6,667 bases of DNA from Eubacterium sp. (GCA_029050995.1 JAIDLO010000251.1:1-6667), one strand, 5' to 3'; numbered from the stretch's first letter, positions 1 through 6,533 are shown. The notes: generated from the letters alone by a model not told the origin. Numbers and translations: made by a program.

Positions 1-40
1 TTTTCATAATTTTTTTCATCTGTTCATCACTTAAATTCAT
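1..40 (-). CDS. 5' end of a divergent hypothetical gene, cut by the left edge
   Basis: On the minus strand an ATG at position 40 opens a frame that reads MNLSDEQMKKIMK and then leaves the window, so only 13 codons are visible. An AAAGGGG purine tract (complement of 55-61) lies upstream, but 14 bases from the ATG, which is long for a ribosome binding site. The polar, lysine-rich start resembles the N-terminus of a small soluble protein, but no family can be named from so little. It would be transcribed away from the metallophosphoesterase gene. It could be chance; the case rests on the open frame, the purine tract and the divergent layout. Confidence 0.4.
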   Translation of the reverse strand, partial: MNLSDEQMKKIMK

Positions 41-47
41 TTTTCTG

Positions 48-96
48 TTGTTTTCCCCTTTCACATTTAATATAATAACATTATCTAAGTTATACT
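48..96 (+). promoter_or_regulatory. Probable promoter region for the metallophosphoesterase-hydrolase pair
   Basis: A perfect TATAAT at 71-76 lies 17 bases after a weak -35 (TTGTTT, 48-53). A second possible -10, TATACT at 91-96, has no convincing -35. On the minus strand TTGTAA (complement of 102-107) and GATAAT (complement of 80-85), 16 bases apart, could drive the divergent frame at the left edge. The region is very A/T-rich, so chance matches are likely and the exact promoter is uncertain. Confidence 0.35.
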
Positions 97-120
97 ATGA
101 TTTACAAGGGGATTTTATGA

Positions 121-591
121 ATGAGATTAATTGCTGTTTCTGATATTCACGGAAGAAAAGGCAATCTTTTTGATATCATTGAAAAGCATATTGATGAAGC
201 AAATTACTTTCTTTGCCTTGGAGATTGCAACAGCGGCGATGATTTTGATGAAGCAAACATCTATTTTGGGAACAAGCTTCATCTGATTACTGTTTGCGGA
301 AACACGGATTTTCGCTCAACTGAGCCTGCTGTAAGAGAATTTACCCTTGCAGGAAAAAGAATAATGCTGTGTCACGGGCATACATTTAAGGTTAAGCTGA
401 CTTATATTACTTTAGCCCATGAGGCGAAAAACAGAAATGTTGATATCGCATTTTTCGGACATACACACGAACCGCATATCAGCATTGAAAACGGCGTTTA
501 TCTTATTAACCCCGGTTCTGTTGCAAACGGCAGCTACGGCATAATTGACATAAACGATAACGAAATAAAATGCGAACTTGCAAGGATTTAA
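121..591 (+). CDS. YfcE/MJ0936-type metallophosphoesterase
   Basis: This 156-residue protein is a small cytoplasmic calcineurin-like phosphoesterase. The metal-binding motifs occur in family order: D-x-H at Asp8/His10, GD at 34-35, GNTD at 60-63, the His of CHGH at 84-87, and GHTH at 113-116, followed by the usual NPGS turn at 130-133. Family members of about 160-185 residues (E. coli YfcE, MJ0936) hydrolyse phosphodiesters with Mn or another divalent metal; the natural substrate is generally unknown and cannot be read from this sequence. All metal ligands are present, so an active enzyme is expected. The ATG at 121 is preceded by AAGGGG (106-111) at 9 bases spacing. Another ATG at 117 is out of frame. 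The hydrolase gene follows after 12 bases and is probably co-transcribed. Confidence 0.92.
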   Translation: MRLIAVSDIHGRKGNLFDIIEKHIDEANYFLCLGDCNSGDDFDEANIYFGNKLHLITVCGNTDFRSTEPAVREFTLAGKRIMLCHGHTFKVKLTYITLAHEAKNRNVDIAFFGHTHEPHISIENGVYLINPGSVANGSYGIIDINDNEIKCELARI

Positions 592-603
592 AGGAGTAAT
601 ACT

Positions 604-1263
604 ATGATACTTGAAACATCCGAGGTTAAACTTTACTATGAAAAATACGGCGAGGGGCAACCGCTTATTATGCTGCACGGCAGCGGAGAGGACTGCTCAA
701 TTTTCAAAAAAGCCATTTCTGTTTTAAAAAATCATTTTACCATTTATGCGATTGATACAAGAAATCACGGCAAAAGCTCTAAGGTTCCGGAGCTTCATTA
801 CGAGGATATGGCAAATGATGTTTATGAATTTATAACAAAGCTGAACATTGAAAAGCCGATTGTTTACGGATTCAGCGACGGCGGAATCCTTGCACTGATC
901 CTTGCACTTCATCATCAGGAATTACTTTCAAGAATTATAATAAGCGGCGTGAACACACAGCCAATCGGTCTTATGGGCTGGCAGACGGCTATGTATAAAT
1001 TTGCTTATTTCTTTACAAAAGCAAAACGAATTAAGGTTATTTTAACAGAGCCGAATATTTCAAACGAAGAGCTTAAAACAATTAATATTCCTGTTGATAT
1101 AACAGGCGGCAGCAACGATATGATTAAACAGTCACATTTTAAAGAAATTGCAGAACATATACCAAACAGCACATTAAAAATCTTTAAGCATGAATGGCAC
1201 GGAACATATATTGTAAACAGCACAAAAATTGCAGATTATATTTTAAAGGTTTGCAACAAATAG
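604..1263 (+). CDS. Compact alpha/beta-fold hydrolase
   Basis: This 219-residue protein carries the hallmarks of an alpha/beta hydrolase: the oxyanion-hole strand and turn LHGSG at 24-28, the D-x-R-x-H-G-x-S segment at 51-58, and the nucleophile elbow GFSDGG at 89-94 with Ser91 in G-x-S-x-G. The acid is probably Asp172 in the GGSND loop and the base His199 in HGTY, which completes a Ser-Asp-His triad. Typical members have about 250-280 residues. Here the stretch between the nucleophile and the acid is short, suggesting a reduced cap domain. No signal peptide or membrane segment is evident, so it should be cytoplasmic. The substrate is unknown; an esterase or related hydrolase is a reasonable guess. 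AAGGAG (591-596) overlaps the upstream stop codon and lies 7 bases from the ATG, consistent with translation from a shared mRNA with the metallophosphoesterase. Confidence 0.88.
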   Translation: MILETSEVKLYYEKYGEGQPLIMLHGSGEDCSIFKKAISVLKNHFTIYAIDTRNHGKSSKVPELHYEDMANDVYEFITKLNIEKPIVYGFSDGGILALILALHHQELLSRIIISGVNTQPIGLMGWQTAMYKFAYFFTKAKRIKVILTEPNISNEELKTINIPVDITGGSNDMIKQSHFKEIAEHIPNSTLKIFKHEWHGTYIVNSTKIADYILKVCNK

Positions 1264-1267
1264 AAAT

Positions 1268-1310
1268 AAAACCTTAACTGTAATAAATAGATTTTATAGT
1301 TAAGGTTTTT
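1268..1310 (+). terminator. Intrinsic terminator after the hydrolase
   Basis: A perfect 12-bp stem is formed by 1268-1279 and 1298-1309, with an 18-base A/T-rich loop, and the downstream arm ends in a T run (1306-1310). It starts 5 bases after the hydrolase stop codon and ends the two-gene unit before the toxin-antitoxin promoter. The stem is partly A-T, so its strength is uncertain. Confidence 0.8.
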
Positions 1311-1341
1311 ATAATGTATTAAGTATCTACACAATATAATA

Positions 1342-1369
1342 TTGACAAATAAGCTGTAATTGATATAAT
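1342..1369 (+). promoter_or_regulatory. Promoter of the Phd-Doc toxin-antitoxin module
   Basis: A perfect TTGACA (1342-1347) and a perfect TATAAT (1364-1369) are separated by 16 bases, close to the sigma-A optimum. Transcription should start at about 1375-1378, inside the inverted repeat that follows, and about 35 bases before the antitoxin ATG. It is the best-matched housekeeping promoter in the window. Confidence 0.8.
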
Positions 1370-1372
1370 AAT

Positions 1373-1394
1373 TATAGGATTAATTTATCCTATA
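1373..1394. promoter_or_regulatory. Inverted repeat, probable antitoxin operator
   Basis: Two perfect 8-base arms, TATAGGAT (1373-1380) and ATCCTATA (1387-1394), flank a 6-base TAATTT centre. The repeat begins 3 bases after the -10 box and covers the expected transcription start, where a bound repressor would block RNA polymerase. Phd/YefM antitoxins are known to bind palindromes in their own promoters through their N-terminal domain. Assigning this palindrome to that role is inference from its position. Confidence 0.65.
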
Positions 1395-1411
1395 TTATTT
1401 GAGGTGATTCT

Positions 1412-1657
1412 ATGTATATCAATACAGAAACGATTTTTTCAATGACACAGGCTAACCAGAATTTTTCTTCTGTTGCAAGAACAGTTGACAACAAAGGCGA
1501 AGCAGTTGTTTTTAAAAATAACAAACCGAAATATCTTATTGTAGATATGGAATCAAACGATTTAATGCTTGATTTAACGGATGATGAAAAGATTGATATT
1601 GTTGCTAAAAGAGTGCTTGAAAAATATCTTCCTGCATTTAAGGAGCTTGCCAAATGA
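1412..1657 (+). CDS. phd: Phd/YefM-family antitoxin
   Basis: This 81-residue protein is the antitoxin of a type II toxin-antitoxin pair. The N-terminal part (about 5-50) has the Phd/YefM pattern: a start helix with NFSSVAR at 17-23, a turn at Asn27-Gly29, then the strand pair EAVVFKNNKPKYLIV at 30-44, which in the family forms the dimer that binds operator DNA. The C-terminal part (about 46-81) is acidic and helical, as expected for the segment that wraps around and neutralises the toxin and is flexible when unbound. GAGGTG (1401-1406) lies 5 bases before the ATG. The stop codon overlaps the toxin start as ATGA, giving translational coupling. Autorepression through the upstream palindrome, strengthened by the toxin, is the expected control for this family. 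Confidence 0.92.
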   Translation: MYINTETIFSMTQANQNFSSVARTVDNKGEAVVFKNNKPKYLIVDMESNDLMLDLTDDEKIDIVAKRVLEKYLPAFKELAK

Positions 1658-2031
1658 TAAAATTCAGTAAAGAAAAAATATTACTTCTTCATCAGATTAT
1701 GGCAGAGGCAACAGGCGGAGATATCGGCATTCGTGATGATGCATTGCTCGAATCGGCAATTGAAAACATTTATGCAACTTTTGACGGCATTGAATTATAT
1801 CCAAGCAAAGAAGAAAAGGCAGCAAGACTTGGTTATTCTCTTATATCAAACCACGCATTTGTTGACGGAAACAAAAGAATTGGAATGTACATTATGATTT
1901 CATTTCTTGAGCTTAACGGAATTAAAATTGATGCAACGAATGATGATGTAGTTAAACTTGGATTGTCTGTGGCAGACGGCAGTGCAAACTATGATAAAAT
2001 TCTCGATTGGATACACGAGCACAAAATTTAA
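1654..2031 (+). CDS. doc: Doc-family (Fic-fold) toxin
   Basis: This 125-residue protein matches the size of phage P1 Doc (126 residues). The catalytic motif HAFVDGNKR is at 67-75, with His67 as the key residue; it is the Doc version of the Fic HPFxxGNGR motif. The N-terminal GGDIGIRDDALLESAI segment (21-36) is also typical of Doc proteins. Known Doc toxins use the Fic fold in a reversed way, phosphorylating EF-Tu and so stopping translation, rather than AMPylating targets. That activity is inferred here from family membership. All motif residues are present and the frame is intact, so the toxin should be active when not bound by the antitoxin encoded just upstream. The start is fixed by the ATGA overlap with the antitoxin stop. 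Transcription probably ends at the hairpin 8 bases downstream. Confidence 0.94.
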   Translation: MIKFSKEKILLLHQIMAEATGGDIGIRDDALLESAIENIYATFDGIELYPSKEEKAARLGYSLISNHAFVDGNKRIGMYIMISFLELNGIKIDATNDDVVKLGLSVADGSANYDKILDWIHEHKI

Positions 2032-2038
2032 CACAAAA

Positions 2039-2064
2039 ATCCCCTATGATTTCTCATAGGGGAT
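2039..2064. terminator. Bidirectional terminator between doc and clpC
   Basis: A perfect 11-bp stem, ATCCCCTATGA (2039-2049) with TCATAGGGGAT (2054-2064), encloses a TTTC loop. On the + strand it is followed by AA and five Ts (2067-2071), and on the minus strand by a run of Ts (complement of 2035-2039). It lies 7 bases after the doc stop and 5 bases after the clpC stop, so it can end both convergent transcripts. Confidence 0.92.
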
Positions 2065-2069
2065 AATTT

Positions 2070-4496
2070 TTATTCAAAAGTAAATTCTCCGTCTTTGAAA
2101 TCGACAGTGCATTTACTTTTTGCAGTAATTTTTTCTTCAAGAATGAGTTCGGAAAGCGGATCTTCAATTTTTTGCTGAATTGCACGGCGTAAAGGTCTTG
2201 CCCCGTACACCTTATCAAAGCCTGCTTCTGCAAGCGCTGATACAGCTTCATCCGTAAATTCAACATCAATATTTAAACTTTCAAGCCGCTTTTCAAGAGA
2301 TTTAAGCATACGCTTTGCAATTTCTTCAATATCTTCCTTTTCAAGCTGGTTGAATACAATGATTTCATCCACTCTGTTCAGAAATTCAGGCTTAAAGGTT
2401 TTCTTTAAATCTTCCAGAACAAGCGATTCAATATCAAGCTTTCCGCCGTCACTGCCGCCAAAGCCAAGCGATGTTCTGTTATCGGTTATCTTTGATGCAC
2501 CGACATTGGATGTCATAATAATAATCGAATTTTTGAAAGATACTTTTCTGCCCTGAGAATCCGTCAACACACCATCCTCTAAAATCTGAAGAAGCATATT
2601 GAACACATCCGGATGCGCCTTTTCAATTTCATCAAAAAGGACTACGGAATACGGCTTTCTTCTGATTTTCTCTGTAAGCTGACCACCCTCATCAAAGCCC
2701 ACATATCCGGGAGGTGCGCCGATCAGCTTGGATACCGTATGCTTTTCCATATATTCGCTCATATCAAGCTTGAGAATTGCATCTTCATTTCCGAACATTG
2801 CCTCTGCAAGCGTTTTGCAAAGCTCTGTTTTACCAACACCTGTAGGGCCAAGGAATATAAACGAGCCCAAAGGTCTGTTTGGATTTTTCAGCCCGACTCT
2901 GCCGCGACGAATTGCTTTTGCAATAGAGGATACGGCTTTATCCTGCCCAACGATTCTTTCGTGCAGAATCTTTTCCATATTCAAAAGCTTTTCGCTTTCC
3001 TCTTTTGTAAGCTGATTAACAGGAATACCCGACCACGAGGAAACAACAGATGCGATATCCTCGGTTGTTATTTCCTTAACATCATGGGAAGAGCTGTTTT
3101 TCCATTTTTCCTTTTCTTCACTGAGAAGTGTTTTTAATTCTTTTTCTTTATCACGGATTTTCGCTGCATTTTCAAAATCCTGGCTTCTTACGGCAGATGC
3201 CTTTTCTTCCTGAAGCCTTTTAATCTCATTTTCCATTTCTTTAAGGTTCGGCGGAGCTGTAAAGGCTTTTAGCCTTACACGAGATGCAGCTTCATCAACA
3301 AGGTCTATTGCTTTATCCGGCAAAAATCTATCGGCAATATATCTTGCGCTCATCCGAACAGCCGTATCAATTGCCTCATCCGTTATTTTAACCTTATGAT
3401 GCGCTTCATATTTATCACGAAGTCCTTTTAAAATTTCAACCGTTTCTTCTTCCGTAGGCTCACCGACCAGAACACTTTGGAAACGACGCTCAAGCGCAGC
3501 ATCCTTTTCAATATTCTTTCGGTATTCATCAATCGTTGTTGCACCGATAACCTGAATATCGCCCCTTGCAAGAGAGGGCTTTAAAATATTCGCCGCATCA
3601 ACAGCACCCTCGGCAGAGCCTGCACCCATAATTGTATGCACCTCATCAATGAACAAAATAACATCCTTTGCTTTTTTAACTTCATCCATTGCTTTTTTGA
3701 TGCGTTCTTCAAAATCGCCTCGATATTTCGTACCGGCAACCATTGAGGTTAAATCAAGTGCAACAATCTTTTTTTCCGCAAGAAGCTCAGGCACTTCATC
3801 CTTAACAATCTTTAAAGCCAAGCCTTCTGCAATAGCCGTTTTACCAACACCAGGCTCTCCGATAAGGCACGGGTTATTCTTTGTTCTTCTGGAAAGAATC
3901 TGAATAACTCTTTCTATTTCCTTATCCCTGCCGATTACGGGATCTATCTTTCCCTCCCTTGCAGCATCGGTTAAATCTTTGCCGAATTCATCCAGCGTGG
4001 GCGTTGAGCTTTTACCTTTTTTTGCTGTTTTACTGCCGGTTTTATAGCTTTCCTCCGTTTTTCCGAGAGAGGAACAAACCTCTTCAAGAAGCGATTCTTC
4101 ATCTATTCCGCAAATATTCAAAAAGTGAACAGCATACGAATCACTTTCACGAAGAATTGAAAGCAAAATATGCTCTGTACCGACAAAGGAATTCAGCATA
4201 CCCCTTGCAATCTGAAAGCTTACTTCTATAATACGCTTACTGCGCGGTGTAAAATCATCAGGCGAAAGCCTTGTTGGTGTACCCACGCCGATATGTTTCT
4301 TAATCAGCTCTTCAATTTTTTCAAGGGAAACACCCTTTTCTTCAAGCATAATCGCGCCGACACCTGTTCCCTCTTTCAACAGACCAACAAGAATATGCTC
4401 TGAACCAATATAGGTGTGCCCGAAATTTTCTGCCGCTTTAATCGCAAGATTCAAAACATCATTTGCCTTTTGCGTAAAACTATTAAATCTATACAT
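2070..4496 (-). CDS. clpC: ClpC, Hsp100 AAA+ unfoldase of the ClpCP protease
   Basis: This 808-residue protein is full length for the family (B. subtilis ClpC is about 810). It is the ATP-driven ring that unfolds proteins and threads them into ClpP. Domains in order: N-terminal Clp repeat domain (about 1-145); first AAA+ module with Walker A GEPGVGKT (213-220), pore loop KYRG (257-260), Walker B LFIDE (281-285) and arginine finger region ERRF (336-339); a middle coiled coil with a UVR-type motif (about 422-457), which distinguishes ClpC from ClpB and serves adaptor binding; second AAA+ module with Walker A GPTGVGKT (550-557), Walker B VVLFDE (618-623), pore loop GYVG (597-600) and sensor-2 GARPLRR (765-771). 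The LGF at 677-679 fits the [LIV]GF loop that docks onto ClpP, so it is expected to be a protease partner. GGAGG (complement of 4504-4508) lies 7 bases before the ATG. It is the last gene of the CtsR operon. Confidence 0.98.
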   Translation of the reverse strand: MYRFNSFTQKANDVLNLAIKAAENFGHTYIGSEHILVGLLKEGTGVGAIMLEEKGVSLEKIEELIKKHIGVGTPTRLSPDDFTPRSKRIIEVSFQIARGMLNSFVGTEHILLSILRESDSYAVHFLNICGIDEESLLEEVCSSLGKTEESYKTGSKTAKKGKSSTPTLDEFGKDLTDAAREGKIDPVIGRDKEIERVIQILSRRTKNNPCLIGEPGVGKTAIAEGLALKIVKDEVPELLAEKKIVALDLTSMVAGTKYRGDFEERIKKAMDEVKKAKDVILFIDEVHTIMGAGSAEGAVDAANILKPSLARGDIQVIGATTIDEYRKNIEKDAALERRFQSVLVGEPTEEETVEILKGLRDKYEAHHKVKITDEAIDTAVRMSARYIADRFLPDKAIDLVDEAASRVRLKAFTAPPNLKEMENEIKRLQEEKASAVRSQDFENAAKIRDKEKELKTLLSEEKEKWKNSSSHDVKEITTEDIASVVSSWSGIPVNQLTKEESEKLLNMEKILHERIVGQDKAVSSIAKAIRRGRVGLKNPNRPLGSFIFLGPTGVGKTELCKTLAEAMFGNEDAILKLDMSEYMEKHTVSKLIGAPPGYVGFDEGGQLTEKIRRKPYSVVLFDEIEKAHPDVFNMLLQILEDGVLTDSQGRKVSFKNSIIIMTSNVGASKITDNRTSLGFGGSDGGKLDIESLVLEDLKKTFKPEFLNRVDEIIVFNQLEKEDIEEIAKRMLKSLEKRLESLNIDVEFTDEAVSALAEAGFDKVYGARPLRRAIQQKIEDPLSELILEEKITAKSKCTVDFKDGEFTFE

Positions 4497-4501
4497 AATA
4501 A

Positions 4502-4540
4502 TTCCTCCAAGATAAGAGGAACAAATACAAAATCCTCTTA
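4502..4540 (-). promoter_or_regulatory. Hairpin and alternative pairing at the mcsB-clpC junction
   Basis: On the minus strand TAAGAGGA (4540-4533), whose first three bases are the mcsB stop codon, pairs perfectly with TCCTCTTA (4520-4513) across a 12-base loop. The downstream arm also contains TTCCTC (4521-4516), which is complementary over 6 bases to GAGGAA (4507-4502) in the clpC ribosome binding site, across an 8-base loop. The two pairings cannot coexist. The run of bases after the hairpin is not T-rich, so it is not a typical terminator. A role in mRNA stability or in tuning clpC translation is inference. Confidence 0.4.
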
Positions 4541-5530
4541 TTTCAATTTATTTCTTACAAGCTCTGCTCTGATTTTTGATGACAATTCAGGGGTGTCCTC
4601 ACTTTCGCTGTCTGCAAGCACTGTGCCGTCTGCAAGATTATGGATAAGATAATCAACATCAAACAGCTCCTCATCAAAAAATCCGAGCGAAACACCAAGA
4701 CGAACATCTGAAATCAGCTCTGCAAATTCACTGAAATCAAGACGCCTTGCCATTTTTAGTGTACCCATACTTCTGTATAATTTATCCTCCCACGCTTCAC
4801 TATTTTTCATAACATCGCGAAGATTTCTTTCCTGCCTGATAATCTGCGCAGCTACGGCGTTGATATTATCAATCGCCGCCTTTTCCGTTATGCCCATTGA
4901 AATCTGATTTGAAAGAAGATAAAATGCACCCTTTTCGCTGAACAGGGAACGGAGAGAAAGCCCAAGCTTTCCGACCATAGAAGCAAGGCGGGATATACCA
5001 TTGTTTGCCTTGATTGCAGGCAGATGAAGCGCGATTGATACTTTCAGTCCTGTTCCGAGATTAATCGGGCTTGCTGTTAAAAAGCCAAGTCTTTCATCAA
5101 AAGCAATCGGAAGATTATGGATAAATACATTATCAATTTTATCTGCAATGCTGTATGCATTCTCCGTTGAAAGCCCGCCCGAAAATGCAGTTATTCTGAT
5201 ATGATCTTCCCCGCAAAGCATAACTGAGGCAGATTCATCAGAGGAGAGAAGGAAGGTTCCCTTTTCCTTTGCAAACTGCGCACTTATAAGCTGCTTTTCT
5301 GCATAAGAAACTGCCTTTACAGGCGATACAGTCAGCAAATCAATGATATTAAAATCGCCTGCTATATCAGAATTCTTTACACTTGCATAAAGCTTCTTAA
5401 CAGTATTCTTTTTAATTTCTCTGCTCATTCTACTTTTAAACGGCGTATCGCTAAGATTTCTGGCAAGCCTTACCTTTGAAAACAAAACAACATCATTATC
5501 GGCACCGCCGCCGTTATACCATTTTGCCAT
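4538..5530 (-). CDS. mcsB: McsB-like protein arginine kinase homologue with altered active site
   Basis: This 330-residue protein belongs to the phosphagen-kinase fold family. McsB normally phosphorylates arginines on client proteins, marking them for ClpCP, and on CtsR, releasing it from DNA. Conserved parts include RLARNL (21-26), GEDHIR (107-112), NLGTG (157-161) and LSNQISMGITE (206-216). Several key positions differ from the family as I recall it: the catalytic cysteine of TSCPTNxGTG is Ser154 (TASPINLGTG); SSRIR reads FSKVR (Lys19); GLRASV reads GLKVSI (Lys163); the RGxxGE loop reads RSLFSE (194-199) and the following loop is about 4 residues short; the C-terminal RDxxRA reads SSKIRA (317-322). 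Glu108, Arg112 and Glu199 remain. The frame is intact, so this is not a simple pseudogene. The start is fixed by AGGAGGGA (complement of 5538-5545), which overlaps the mcsA stop; only 4 bases separate the genes. Confidence 0.9.
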   Translation of the reverse strand: MAKWYNGGGADNDVVLFSKVRLARNLSDTPFKSRMSREIKKNTVKKLYASVKNSDIAGDFNIIDLLTVSPVKAVSYAEKQLISAQFAKEKGTFLLSSDESASVMLCGEDHIRITAFSGGLSTENAYSIADKIDNVFIHNLPIAFDERLGFLTASPINLGTGLKVSIALHLPAIKANNGISRLASMVGKLGLSLRSLFSEKGAFYLLSNQISMGITEKAAIDNINAVAAQIIRQERNLRDVMKNSEAWEDKLYRSMGTLKMARRLDFSEFAELISDVRLGVSLGFFDEELFDVDYLIHNLADGTVLADSESEDTPELSSKIRAELVRNKLK

Positions 5531-5534
5531 TTTC

Positions 5535-6047
5535 TTATCCCTCCTGTGTTAACGCTTTAATTCTATCCCGAAGCTCTGCGGCATCTTCAAATCTCTGCTC
5601 TTTAACTGCCTGCTTCAATTCTTCTTTTAAGCTTTGAACTGTATCCACAGCTGTTTCGGTTTTATCTGTTTCATCAACAGTATAAGTAACATTTTTTCCA
5701 ACATGCTTTGCTTTGCCGTGTATTTTAATAATTGACGGTTCGAGCTTATCCTCAAATTTTTCATAGCAATGCGAACAGCCGACTGAACCGCTTTTTACAA
5801 TATCATTAAAAGACGAACCGCAGCAATCACACCGATCAACACCCGAAAGCACATTCATGGACGGAATGCCTGCACCAAGCAGATTGCCGAAGAAGGTATC
5901 TGCAAAAAAGCTTTCAGCAGAAAACTCCTCTGCAACGCCAAGCTTTGCTGCACATTCACTGCAAAGATGCATTTCCGTTTTATTTCCGTTTATATTCTTT
6001 TTAATATGGGTTGTTGCTTCCCTTTCATTACAATGCTCACATCTCAT
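5535..6047 (-). CDS. mcsA: McsA, zinc-binding UVR-domain adaptor of McsB and ClpC
   Basis: This protein (170 residues from the ATG at 6047) is the activator and partner of McsB and a modulator of CtsR and ClpC in the known systems. It has a first CxxC pair pattern at Cys3/Cys6 and Cys29/Cys32 and a second at Cys73, Cys75/Cys76 and Cys91/Cys94, both suited to zinc binding. A coiled UVR motif covers about 137-166 (LKEELKQAVKEQRFEDAAELR core), like the one in ClpC. The linker around 43-70 is hydrophobic and glycine-containing, as in other McsA proteins. A longer frame from a TTG at 6071 exists, but it overlaps ctsR and would place the AAAGGA ribosome binding site inside the coding region; that site lies 9 bases before the ATG at 6047, and family members begin near the first cysteine pair. 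The gene starts 16 bases after ctsR. Confidence 0.95.
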   Translation of the reverse strand: MRCEHCNEREATTHIKKNINGNKTEMHLCSECAAKLGVAEEFSAESFFADTFFGNLLGAGIPSMNVLSGVDRCDCCGSSFNDIVKSGSVGCSHCYEKFEDKLEPSIIKIHGKAKHVGKNVTYTVDETDKTETAVDTVQSLKEELKQAVKEQRFEDAAELRDRIKALTQEG

Positions 6048-6063
6048 AAAAATCAATCCTTTC

Positions 6064-6513
6064 TTAATCAATATATGCTAATAACATCTGTTTAAACTGC
6101 TTTGCTCTGATTGCGTTTCTTACCTCGGCGGGCAGACCTCTTAAATTACTGTCTGCCGTTGCAGCAGCAAGCAGCTTTGCCGTTTTATCATCAATCAGAT
6201 TCTGATAATTCAGATTATATATATTTGCTTTTGCGGAGCGTTCGTCTATCGAGCTGCCTATACTGTTTATCAACGCAACAATTGCTGCGTTTTTATTATC
6301 AGCCCTTGTTATATAAATACAGCCGCCGCCACCGCGCCTGCTTTCTATTCGATACCCCTGTTCCGGTGTAAATCGGGAAGTAATAACATAATTAATCTGG
6401 CTTGGAACACAGCCAAGCTGAGATGCCAGATCATTTCTTTGAATCTGAATGGTGCTATTCTCATCATCAAACATATCAAGAATCATATCGGCAATCATAT
6501 CTGTCATTCTCAC
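6064..6513 (-). CDS. ctsR: CtsR, class III heat-shock repressor
   Basis: This 149-residue protein is the repressor of the clp heat-shock regulon. The N-terminal winged helix-turn-helix covers about 1-70. QRNDLASQLGCVPSQINYVI (25-44) is the helix-turn-helix and RRGGGGCIYI (59-68) is the wing with the tetraglycine loop, which in known CtsR proteins contacts DNA and senses temperature. The C-terminal helical domain (about 75-149) fits the dimerisation region that McsB targets. The length is normal. The first codon is GTG at 6513; an ATG two codons later (6507) is the alternative. The AAAGG at 6530-6526 lies 12 bases from the GTG, so its own ribosome binding site is poorly placed; a short upstream frame ends across the GTG. 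CtsR boxes lie upstream, so autorepression is expected. Confidence 0.96.
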   Translation of the reverse strand: MRMTDMIADMILDMFDDENSTIQIQRNDLASQLGCVPSQINYVITSRFTPEQGYRIESRRGGGGCIYITRADNKNAAIVALINSIGSSIDERSAKANIYNLNYQNLIDDKTAKLLAAATADSNLRGLPAEVRNAIRAKQFKQMLLAYID

Positions 6514-6533
6514 TTTTTGTCACAACCTTTCAT
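6510..6533 (-). CDS. Possible seven-codon leader frame overlapping ctsR
   Basis: On the minus strand an ATG at 6533 opens MKGCDKK followed by TGA at 6512-6510. The stop overlaps the ctsR start as GTGA. AAAAGGA (complement of 6544-6550) lies 10 bases before the ATG, a usable ribosome binding site, whereas ctsR itself lacks one at normal spacing. Translation of this leader could therefore carry ribosomes onto ctsR. The frame is very short and may be chance. Confidence 0.35.
   Translation of the reverse strand: MKGCDKK

Noticed and set aside
75..93. ATAAC/GTTAT inverted repeat before the metallophosphoesterase
   Set aside because: Five-base A/T-rich arms around nine bases are expected by chance in such an A/T-rich region.
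1390..1653. An 87-codon minus-strand frame over the antitoxin
   Set aside because: It is antisense to the antitoxin, which has a clear promoter, ribosome binding site, family pattern and ATGA link to doc.
2054..2269. A 71-codon minus-strand frame at the end of clpC
   Set aside because: It is in another frame within the conserved C-terminal coding region of clpC and runs into the terminator hairpin.
2613..3137. A 174-codon + strand frame opposite clpC
   Set aside because: It lies entirely antisense to the middle and second AAA+ regions of clpC. Its protein shows no recognisable motif and it has no convincing ribosome binding site, so it is a mirror of constrained clpC codons.
3649..4652. Several + strand frames of 77-90 codons opposite clpC and the end of mcsB
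   Set aside because: They are antisense to well-supported genes, overlap one another, and have low-complexity or cysteine- and phenylalanine-rich translations typical of shadow frames.
4538..5530. mcsB as a pseudogene
   Set aside because: Despite the altered active-site residues the frame is full length, has a strong ribosome binding site and keeps many conserved positions, so it is better called an intact divergent protein.
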